Part shown: in pieces, positions 1-5,300 of the stretch
Layout of the letters: every line of letters starts with the position of its first letter
Position numbering within the stretch: position 1 is the stretch's first letter
NCBI GenBank assembly: GCA_030634505.1
Contig: DAOWAQ010000160.1
Coordinates: 1 to 5,315, forward strand
Length of the DNA stretch: 5,315 nt
Direction of reading: 5' to 3'
Source: Calditrichia bacterium
GTDB lineage: Bacteria; Calditrichota; Calditrichia; JAJRVZ01
Notes under the pieces: generated by a model
Database searches by the model: none
What the model saw: the letters and a program-made list of their open reading frames with translations, nothing else
What the model was told of the DNA's origin: nothing
Translations under genes and position numbers: made by a program

Positions 1-738
1 AACATCCATTTCGACATTATTTCTTACAACTTTTGCAGTCTTAGGTTTCAAAACAATTAATTTCTTGATGGCAGAACCGGTTTTTCCTTTGGCACGCACT
101 TCTATCAATTTTCCCAATTTGATCAAAGTTATGATAACCGCTGAAGTTTCAAAATAAACATGGTGACCTAATATTGTGGAATTAAATGTTAGATAAAATG
201 TTACAAATATGCTATAAAAATATGCCACTGATGATCCCAGGGCAACCAATACATCCATGTTTGCAGAAAAGTTGCGTAATGATTTATATCCGCCTACATA
301 ATAATCCCATCCTGTATAAAATTGTACCGGAGTTGCTAATATCCACATAAACCATAAAACCCATGTTTGATATGCCCAATCCCCAAGCAATTGAAAATCA
401 CGTGACATACTTAACAAAAATAAAGGCAGTGCAAAACTAAGTCCTATTAAAAATTTATTTTTCTGATTGCTTATCTCTTTTTCATGAGCAATTTCTTCTT
501 CACCATCAGCTCCATTATTTTCTGATATGACATCGTATCCTGCAAACCGAATTGATTCAATAATCTCTTCCCTGTTTGTTTCATCGGGAAGGTATTCCAC
601 CGAAACAGATTCAATGGCATAGTTTACATTAGCATTGATCACCCCAGGAGTTTTTTTATTAAGTCTTCTTTCTATAGTTGCTGCACAATTGGTACAAGTC
701 ATGCCGCTGAGCGATAATGTGATTTGTTTGTTTGACAT
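1..738 (-). CDS. copA: Copper-translocating P-type ATPase (CopA), N-terminal part, cut by the left edge
   Basis: P1B-type ATPases of this kind pump Cu+ out of the cytoplasm across the inner membrane using ATP. The 246 visible codons stay open to base 1, so the gene continues outside the window. Residues 1-70 form one HMA metal-binding domain with GMTCTNC, in which C15 and C18 are the metal ligands. An acidic linker (around 80-92) leads to hydrophobic helices at about 96-113 and 122-140, then the family words ATPVQFYTGWDYY and NMDVLVALGSS, and a helix beginning YFETSAVIITLIKLGKLIE followed by the start of the actuator domain. The CPC metal channel, the DKTGT phosphorylation site and the ATP-binding domain lie beyond the edge, so Cu+ specificity rests on family resemblance. 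The ATG start gives the normal short lead into the HMA domain, but no good Shine-Dalgarno is seen. The gene follows a small HMA protein by 36 bases, which suggests co-transcription. Confidence 0.93.
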   Translation of the reverse strand, partial: MSNKQITLSLSGMTCTNCAATIERRLNKKTPGVINANVNYAIESVSVEYLPDETNREEIIESIRFAGYDVISENNGADGEEEIAHEKEISNQKNKFLIGLSFALPLFLLSMSRDFQLLGDWAYQTWVLWFMWILATPVQFYTGWDYYVGGYKSLRNFSANMDVLVALGSSVAYFYSIFVTFYLTFNSTILGHHVYFETSAVIITLIKLGKLIEVRAKGKTGSAIKKLIVLKPKTAKVVRNNVEMDV

Positions 739-774
739 AGTGGAAATAATAAAGTGTTATAGTGTTAAGTAGAT

Positions 775-981
775 TTATTCATTTGGTGGATAGTTTATTT
801 CTTCAAGCAAATTCTTTATCTCATCCCAGGTTAGAGGATCCTGCCATTTGACTTCAACTTGTTTCGTTTCCTGATCGACTTCGACAGAGGTTACACCTTT
901 AAGATCACTTAATTCAGATTTTATTGTATGTACACAATGTTCACAAGAAATATTATCTACATTAAATAATTTTGATTGCAT
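775..981 (-). CDS. Small single-domain HMA metal-binding protein, CopZ-like
   Basis: This 68-residue protein is one complete heavy-metal-associated domain (ferredoxin-like beta-alpha-beta-beta-alpha-beta fold). The binding loop reads NISCEHCVHTIK, with C13 and C16 as the likely ligands. GVTSVEVD, KQVEVKW and the closing LLEEINYP match the usual strand and helix positions. Soluble proteins of this size act as cytosolic copper chaperones that deliver Cu+ to CopA. The copA gene directly downstream (36 bases) supports that role. The loop has Asn-Ile-Ser where CopZ usually has Gly-Met-Thr/Ser; this variant is common in small HMA proteins, and the metal could differ from copper. The start is supported by AAAGGA (complement of 988-993) six bases before the ATG. 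No metal-responsive regulator gene is visible nearby. Confidence 0.85.
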   Translation of the reverse strand: MQSKLFNVDNISCEHCVHTIKSELSDLKGVTSVEVDQETKQVEVKWQDPLTWDEIKNLLEEINYPPNE

Positions 982-1052
982 TGCATTTCCTTTATTTTAT
1001 AATGGTAATTATTTTTAATTTCTAAATTTTAAAACCGAAAGGAAGTAGTAAT

Positions 1053-1403
1053 TTATGTATTAAGAATATTTTGGATTTTGCTTTTGAATAAAGGTAGATG
1101 TTCAATAATTATTTGCCAGACTTCTTCTGCATCAACACCAAAATAATCGTGTGCAATAACATTTCGGAAACCTTTTACTTTAAACCAATCTATATCTGAA
1201 TGTTGATCAATAAATTTATCACTCAAGCGTAGCACCATTTCTCCTATAACAATAAAATTCATTAATACCGCGTCAAAAGCAATCTCGTCTTTAAATAATT
1301 TATCAGCAGAATGTTTGTCTCCCGAATATTTTTCAATCTTATTTATAGCATCCAAGATTGATAACAGATTTAATTTTTCTCTTTCAGGCATATATGGTTT
1401 CAT
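1053..1403 (-). CDS. hepT: HepT-like HEPN RNase toxin (DUF86) of a type VII toxin-antitoxin pair
   Basis: HepT proteins are small all-helical HEPN ribonucleases that inhibit growth by cutting RNA unless modified by the partner MntA. The 116-residue protein carries the family signature RX4HXY as RNVIAHDY, with R80, H85 and Y87. In characterised pairs the Tyr of this motif is the residue AMPylated by the antitoxin. The middle helix (FDAVLMNFIVIGEMVLRLSD) and the C-terminal IIIEHLPLFKSKI are also typical of the family. The start overlaps the end of mntA by 20 bases. A second ATG at 1391 (residue 5) would cut the overlap to 8 bases. Neither start has a clear ribosome site, so translation is probably coupled to mntA, which would keep toxin output tied to antitoxin. 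The active-site residues are intact, so the toxin looks functional. Confidence 0.9.
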   Translation of the reverse strand: MKPYMPEREKLNLLSILDAINKIEKYSGDKHSADKLFKDEIAFDAVLMNFIVIGEMVLRLSDKFIDQHSDIDWFKVKGFRNVIAHDYFGVDAEEVWQIIIEHLPLFKSKIQNILNT

Positions 1404-1683
1404 CTAAAATATATTTTTTTAGAAAAGGTTTTATATACTTTATTCGACATACATCTACATTACGATTAAATTTATCACTGATTGAATTCTTTAACTTTTG
1501 TTTTAATTCATAAATATCTTCCGTATTATCTTTCAGTTCAATAATTAAATCAATATCACTTAAATCAGTTTGTTCGTCCCGCGCAAAAGAACCAAAAATT
1601 CCAATTTTTTCAATATTTAATTTTTCTTTATAAAAATCTTTATTCTCTATTAGATAATCCAAAATCTCTTTTTGGGTCAGCAC
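1384..1683 (-). CDS. mntA: MntA-like nucleotidyltransferase antitoxin
   Basis: MntA antitoxins are minimal nucleotidyltransferases that neutralise HepT by transferring AMP to a tyrosine of its active site. Counting from the GTG start, the protein has 99 residues and the exact motif GSX10DXD: G31-S32 in IGIFGSFARDE, then D43 and D45 in SDIDLIIEL. The third metal-binding Asp is probably D77 in NRNVDVCRI. The C-terminal end, KKYILDETIYA, is typical of these proteins. I chose GTG at 1683 because AAAGGA (complement of 1690-1695) lies six bases before it, the same geometry as the HMA gene downstream. The in-frame ATG at 1698 (five residues longer) overlaps that site and has only A/T bases before it. 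The hepT gene follows with overlapping ends. The order antitoxin then toxin is usual for this type. Confidence 0.9.
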   Translation of the reverse strand: MLTQKEILDYLIENKDFYKEKLNIEKIGIFGSFARDEQTDLSDIDLIIELKDNTEDIYELKQKLKNSISDKFNRNVDVCRIKYIKPFLKKYILDETIYA

Positions 1684-1689
1684 AGTACA

Positions 1690-1695
1690 TCCTTT
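1690..1695 (-). promoter_or_regulatory. Ribosome binding site that sets the mntA start
   Basis: AAAGGA on the minus strand is followed by six bases and then GTG at 1683. It lies inside the first codons counted from the alternative ATG at 1698, which itself has no purine-rich site upstream. This favours the GTG start. Confidence 0.6.
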
Positions 1696-1702
1696 CATTT
1701 TT

Positions 1703-1728
1703 AATTGATAAATAGAAATTAATCAATT
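1703..1728. promoter_or_regulatory. Inverted repeat upstream of mntA, possible operator or hairpin
   Basis: AATTGAT (1703-1709) and ATCAATT (1722-1728) are perfect 7-bp inverted arms with a 12-base A/T spacer. They lie directly upstream of the mntA start in the 60-75 bases separating it from the oxidoreductase gene. On the minus strand a possible -35 box TTGAAA (complement of 1739-1744) lies 17 bases before the weak -10 candidate TAATTT (complement of 1716-1721), which would place the repeat over the promoter and start site. That position would suit autoregulation by the toxin-antitoxin complex. The DNA is very AT-rich, so chance remains a fair explanation. Confidence 0.3.
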
Positions 1729-1758
1729 TTATTTTTGATTTCAAAAGGTTGAATATAT

Positions 1759-2739
1759 TTAATAATTATTTCCCTCATCTATTGTTAAAGCCTTGACTAT
1801 TATTTCAAAATCTCTGAAAGATTCCTCAAAGGGACTATGATTTTCCGTATTTTCTCTTATAGCCCTATAAAAATCATCCAATTGATTTATATAACCACCA
1901 TCATCATCTATTGATTCCCTGGTTTCTTCCTCTTTTGAAGTTTTGATGATTATGTCATTTGAATCAATAAAAATGGATCCTTTTTCACCAAAAATATGGA
2001 ATTCATTTTGTTCATAACCAACAGGTGAGAAAAATAAATTTAATACTCCATGTACATTTTGTTCGGTTTTAAACTGCATACTAAATGTATCCGTTTTTCC
2101 TATTGTGGGATTTATACTTTTTGAAAAGGCATTTGTCTGAATAAAATCACCAAATAACATGCGCAAAGCTGCAATATTATGCACTCCGCCATCTGTCACA
2201 AATCCACCGGGATATTGATGATTAATTCTCCATTCCGTTTGCGCATATTGACTATCGGACGTAATCTGGTAGAAAATGTTCCAAACCGCCGCATATGGTT
2301 CACCAATTATGTCATTCTTAATAATTTCCTGTACACGGTAAAAGGTTTCTCTGAATCGAAAATTTTCCGCTACCATTTTAACTTGTGGATATAGTTTTTT
2401 AAACAACAACATTTTTCGTGCTTCTTCCAAATTTGAGGCGATCGGTTTTTCAAGTAATACATTTTTTCCGGCTTTTAATGCATCCAAAGTTACTTTGTAA
2501 TTTAAATGGATTGGTAATATAATTAATACGGCTTCAACTTTGGAATTTGTTAATAATTCATGATAGTCCAATACATAAGGTACGTTTCCCAACATTTCTG
2601 CAAACGACTTTGCTTTAGGTTCAGTGTGATTGCAAACCATAACTACTTCGAATTTATCTTTTAACTTCTGTAACGCCGGGAAGTGCAATTTTCTGGCTGC
2701 AATTCCACAACCGATGATACCGAGTTTTACTGGTTCCAT
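1759..2739 (-). CDS. Gfo/Idh/MocA family NAD(P)-dependent oxidoreductase
   Basis: Members of this family oxidise or reduce sugars, sugar acids, inositols or related polyols with NAD(P). The 326-residue protein shows the full two-domain layout. The N-terminal Rossmann fold starts with LGIIGCGIAARKLHFPAL (6-23). The EKP motif is E97-K98-P99 within VLLEKPIASNLEEA. AENFRF (124-129) and the C-terminal substrate domain follow, with GGFVTDGGVHNIAALR (178-193), where D183 and H187 occupy the usual catalytic DxGxH positions. There is no signal peptide, so it is cytoplasmic. Length is normal or slightly short for the family. GAGG (complement of 2747-2750) lies seven bases before the ATG. It follows the MATE-type membrane gene by 53 bases, so the substrate may be linked to that protein. 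Family membership is clear, but sequence alone does not reveal the substrate. Confidence 0.93.
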   Translation of the reverse strand: MEPVKLGIIGCGIAARKLHFPALQKLKDKFEVVMVCNHTEPKAKSFAEMLGNVPYVLDYHELLTNSKVEAVLIILPIHLNYKVTLDALKAGKNVLLEKPIASNLEEARKMLLFKKLYPQVKMVAENFRFRETFYRVQEIIKNDIIGEPYAAVWNIFYQITSDSQYAQTEWRINHQYPGGFVTDGGVHNIAALRMLFGDFIQTNAFSKSINPTIGKTDTFSMQFKTEQNVHGVLNLFFSPVGYEQNEFHIFGEKGSIFIDSNDIIIKTSKEEETRESIDDDGGYINQLDDFYRAIRENTENHSPFEESFRDFEIIVKALTIDEGNNY

Positions 2740-2758
2740 TATTTTGCCTCAGTTTTAT

Positions 2759-2787
2759 CGATGCCATCGCTTTAAGCGATAGCATCG
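2759..2787. repeat. Strong hairpin between the membrane protein gene and the oxidoreductase gene
   Basis: CGATGC (2759-2764) pairs with GCATCG (2782-2787), and ATCGCT (2766-2771) pairs with AGCGAT (2775-2780). A single C/A mismatch separates the two stem parts, and the loop is three bases. Read on the plus strand the stem is followed at once by five T (2788-2792), like an intrinsic terminator, but no plus-strand gene lies upstream of it. Read in the direction of the flanking genes it is followed by ATAAAACTGAGG, with no U-tract, so it should not end their transcript efficiently. It starts eight bases after the membrane gene's coding sequence. It may protect or delimit the upstream message, or terminate antisense RNA. 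Confidence 0.7.
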
Positions 2788-2792
2788 TTTTT

Positions 2793-4091
2793 CTAACCCT
2801 TTTTTTTATAATGAAATTGTAAATAAATATTTGCACCTATGCGACCAAAAACCAAAGCAATTATAGCGGCAACTGCGCCAACCAAGTCAAAATAACTAAT
2901 CGCAAAATACAATACGAATATAATACCGACGACCTCGATGAAAGTTGCCCAGGTAATCGGCTTCGTATATTGAGATTTTACCAGTACTGCTCTTTGCCAT
3001 GATATCAGAACAGTCATCGGCGCCATAACTACAAATAATTGTAAAGGTAATACTGAAAAATTACTCAATTCATTGGATAACCCGGATACCGTCTCAAACC
3101 AAAAAAGTGAAAGCGGCGTAAATGCCACAATTGCTAATATGCTGAAGACCGTCACAGCTATACTGAATGCAAACTTCTTCAGTTTTTGAAAGCCCTCAAA
3201 ATTATCTCCCAACAATGAAATTCCAACTTCCTGGTAAGATAAACCAATGGCACGAAATATAAACACCAATGAATTTATCACAGGCAAAACGGCCAGCGAT
3301 TCTATGGGAAGTTTGGCTCTTCCTACAAAAAATGTAACCACCGGGTGTACACCTAAAGCAATGGTTGTAGTTAAAGCCAGGGGATAATAAAAATTATAAA
3401 TATAGCGAAAGGAAATATCTTCACCTTCAATTGATTTCACTTTTTGTAGAATTTTATAAACCATTATTTTGCTTGCAATTGCTTCCATAGTAACAGCCAT
3501 CGACAAAGCAGCTGCACCAACAACTACCCCGGGAACAGTTGTGAAATTATACATTACAAAAGCTGTAATTGCCATTGAAAATAAACGAATGATGGTACCA
3601 TATGCTACACGTCTTGTCAAATTATTGCGTATAAGTATTCCCTGGTAAAATCGACGATACCCTATAGTAGCAGGCCACGGTAATAATATGATTGAAGCAA
3701 TATGTGTTAGTTTTGCTACTGCCGGAGGAAGACCAATCAAATCTTCGGATATAAAATAAAATATTGTTGGAATCAATCCAATGAGCATTAAGATTGTTAT
3801 GATCGCATTCAACCAATAAGTAAAATTACGAAGTTTATAAAACGATTTTGCATCTTTTACTAAAGCTGTTGAAGCGCTCATTATCATAATAACCGGCGCT
3901 TCAACAATTAGAGCAAATGAAAAAGCAACACCATAAGCCGCAAGATTAAATTTTGGATCAGCTAAACGGGCAATTACTGCTGCCAGGAATGGCCCCTCTA
4001 CAGACATCATTAGCCATGTTGCCGCCAAAGGTACCCAGAAAATAAATATTTTTTTATAAGTTAGTTCTTTTGTAAATGCTTTCTTTGTCAA
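2793..4091 (-). CDS. Polytopic membrane protein of the MATE superfamily, ANKH-like
   Basis: The 432-residue protein is strongly hydrophobic, with about twelve membrane helices (roughly 15-35, 48-72, 91-113, 126-148, 162-182, 186-212, 232-256, 265-290, 306-328, 345-365, 383-400 and 403-425). FWVPLAAT (18-25) in helix 1 recurs as FYYPLALT (234-241) in helix 7, the two-half pseudo-symmetry expected of MATE/MOP flippases and exporters. The pattern FxxPLxxT, then an acidic residue, then AAYGVAFSFAL (51-61) resembles the ANKH (progressive ankylosis) branch more than the drug-exporting NorM or DinF branches; this comparison is from memory. ANKH proteins export small anions such as ATP/pyrophosphate or citrate. 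No substrate can be assigned here. The start appears to be TTG at 4091: the frame has no ATG before helix 1, and the next in-frame ATG (residue 28) lies inside it. It follows pheA by 51 bases and precedes the oxidoreductase. Confidence 0.85.
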   Translation of the reverse strand: MTKKAFTKELTYKKIFIFWVPLAATWLMMSVEGPFLAAVIARLADPKFNLAAYGVAFSFALIVEAPVIMIMSASTALVKDAKSFYKLRNFTYWLNAIITILMLIGLIPTIFYFISEDLIGLPPAVAKLTHIASIILLPWPATIGYRRFYQGILIRNNLTRRVAYGTIIRLFSMAITAFVMYNFTTVPGVVVGAAALSMAVTMEAIASKIMVYKILQKVKSIEGEDISFRYIYNFYYPLALTTTIALGVHPVVTFFVGRAKLPIESLAVLPVINSLVFIFRAIGLSYQEVGISLLGDNFEGFQKLKKFAFSIAVTVFSILAIVAFTPLSLFWFETVSGLSNELSNFSVLPLQLFVVMAPMTVLISWQRAVLVKSQYTKPITWATFIEVVGIIFVLYFAISYFDLVGAVAAIIALVFGRIGANIYLQFHYKKKG

Positions 4092-4142
4092 CGTCTTTGC
4101 AATCTTTCTTACTGGTATTTCATAAACATTATAGCAGTTGAA

Positions 4143-5198
4143 TTATCCAGCTTTAATTTCATTATAACAACCCATGAGTCTAAAATTGACTGTGATTGAC
4201 TGAACCTTTTCTAAAACCTTTGTGACTTTGCTATCATTTTTAGATCCTATAAAGTCTAGAAAAAAAGCAAAACTTCCCTTCTGGTTAGGAAGTGATTCTA
4301 TTCTGGTCAAGTTGATATTTTCTTTTGCAAACAATTCAAGTACTTTAAAAAGAGTACCTGCTTTATGTGTCGTTGAAAATACAATCGAGCATTTATTACC
4401 ATCTTGTTTATTTTCTTTTTTTGAGAAAATCAGAAACCTGGTTATATTTTTATCAAAATCTTCAATATTTTCTTTAATAATATCCAGGTTGTATATTTCT
4501 GCACAAAGTTTACTGGCAATCGCTGCAGATGCTTTGGGAGCATTTTCCGACAACATTTTGGCAGCGCCGGCAGTATCGTAATAAGGGATAGGTTCAAGGT
4601 TATTTCTCACCACAAAATGATGGCATTGTTCTAATGCCTGGTAATGTGAATATACAGCCCGCAGTTCCCGATAATCTGTTCCGGCTTGAGCAAGAAGACA
4701 GTGATGAATTGGCAGTTCAATGGCGCCGACAATATAAAGGTCGGTATTGAGAATGAGTTGGTTAACCTGGCTAACCGTTCCTCCGAGAGTATTTTCCACC
4801 GGAACAATTCCAAAATCATACAGTCCGGAAACTGTCCTTTCAAAAACTTGAGTAAATTCGCTGCATGGAATTGGCACCAGATCGTTTTGCCACTCCTTTG
4901 CAGCTACCTGACCATAGGCGCCGGGTTCTCCCTGGTAGCCAATGAGTTTGAAATTCTTGTTCTGTAATTTTTTACTTTCTTCAATAATTTCTTTAAATAG
5001 TTTTTCACAAAACTTCGGAGATATCAAAACACCGGACTTTGACCTGATTTTTTCCAATACGTCTGATTCTCGTTCACTATCTTCAACAGATACTTTTAAT
5101 TTTTTAGTTTTTAGACCAAGCTCCATTCTGGTGTTGAGCAATTTCAATAATTGAAAATCAATATGATCTAATTTTTTTCTGATTTCATCTAAGGTCAT
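4143..5198 (-). CDS. pheA: Bifunctional chorismate mutase / prephenate dehydratase (P-protein)
   Basis: The enzyme converts chorismate to prephenate and then to phenylpyruvate, the committed route to phenylalanine in the cytoplasm. The 351 residues form three domains. The AroQ chorismate mutase (about 1-80) keeps the residues matching E. coli R11, R28, K39, D48, R51, E52, S84 and Q88 (here R7, R24, K35, D40, R43, E44, S75, Q79). The prephenate dehydratase domain (about 84-262) has YQGEPGAYG, VPVENTLGGTV, LPIHHCLLA, DTAGAA and the catalytic TRF at T253. The ACT domain (about 270-347) should bind Phe for feedback control, but its two binding motifs read GTLF and ESLP instead of GALV and ESRP. 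SHYQAL stands where SHPQAL is usual. ATG at 5198 is chosen because GGGAGG precedes it; an in-frame TTG at 5210 would overlap that site. It is the first gene of the run visible here. Confidence 0.96.
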   Translation of the reverse strand: MTLDEIRKKLDHIDFQLLKLLNTRMELGLKTKKLKVSVEDSERESDVLEKIRSKSGVLISPKFCEKLFKEIIEESKKLQNKNFKLIGYQGEPGAYGQVAAKEWQNDLVPIPCSEFTQVFERTVSGLYDFGIVPVENTLGGTVSQVNQLILNTDLYIVGAIELPIHHCLLAQAGTDYRELRAVYSHYQALEQCHHFVVRNNLEPIPYYDTAGAAKMLSENAPKASAAIASKLCAEIYNLDIIKENIEDFDKNITRFLIFSKKENKQDGNKCSIVFSTTHKAGTLFKVLELFAKENINLTRIESLPNQKGSFAFFLDFIGSKNDSKVTKVLEKVQSITVNFRLMGCYNEIKAG

Positions 5199-5202
5199 TT
5201 TA

Positions 5203-5208
5203 CCTCCC
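5203..5208 (-). promoter_or_regulatory. Strong ribosome binding site of pheA
   Basis: GGGAGG on the minus strand is followed by TAAA and then the ATG at 5198. It is the best Shine-Dalgarno sequence in the window. It fixes the pheA start at 5198, because the alternative TTG at 5210 would lie on the site itself. Confidence 0.8.
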
Positions 5209-5242
5209 AAATTCTTAGGTCTTGATGCCGACCGGATCTTGA

Positions 5243-5272
5243 ATTATTCTCTTATATTAACTTAAACCTCAA
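5243..5272 (-). promoter_or_regulatory. Possible sigma-70-like promoter upstream of pheA
   Basis: On the minus strand TTGAGG (complement of 5267-5272) is followed after 18 bases by AATAAT (complement of 5243-5248), about 45 bases before the pheA start. The match to TTGACA/TATAAT is moderate, and the DNA is AT-rich enough to give such matches by chance. No leader peptide, attenuator or T-box-like structure is visible between this point and pheA. Confidence 0.25.
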
Positions 5273-5299
5273 ACTTATTAAAATGTGGGCTAAGGTTTA
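5263..5299. repeat. Short inverted repeat upstream of pheA
   Basis: TAAACCT (5263-5269) and AGGTTTA (5293-5299) are perfect 7-bp inverted arms with a 23-base loop. The left arm overlaps the edge of the possible -35 box of pheA. It could be an operator half-site pair or chance. Confidence 0.2.
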
Positions 5300-5300
5300 C

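Noticed and set aside
988..1024. TAGAAA-17-TATAAA promoter-like pair before the HMA gene
   Set aside because: A transcript starting about seven bases after this -10 would begin inside the Shine-Dalgarno site and lose it, so it is not a convincing promoter.
2179..2394. Plus-strand reading frame of 71 codons inside the oxidoreductase gene
   Set aside because: It lies opposite a clear Gfo/Idh/MocA gene, has no recognisable motif and no credible ribosome site.
2654..2836. Minus-strand 60-codon frame bridging the membrane gene and the oxidoreductase gene
   Set aside because: It overlaps two well-supported genes in another frame, and its composition follows the hairpin and flanking coding sequence rather than any protein family.
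4092..4145. Read-through fusion of PheA to the membrane protein
   Set aside because: The frames match, but both proteins are complete at normal family length and the TAA separates them cleanly. A shared frame occurs by chance one time in three.
4222..5154. Several plus-strand frames opposite pheA
   Set aside because: They are shadows of a fully supported pheA gene, with no motifs of their own.
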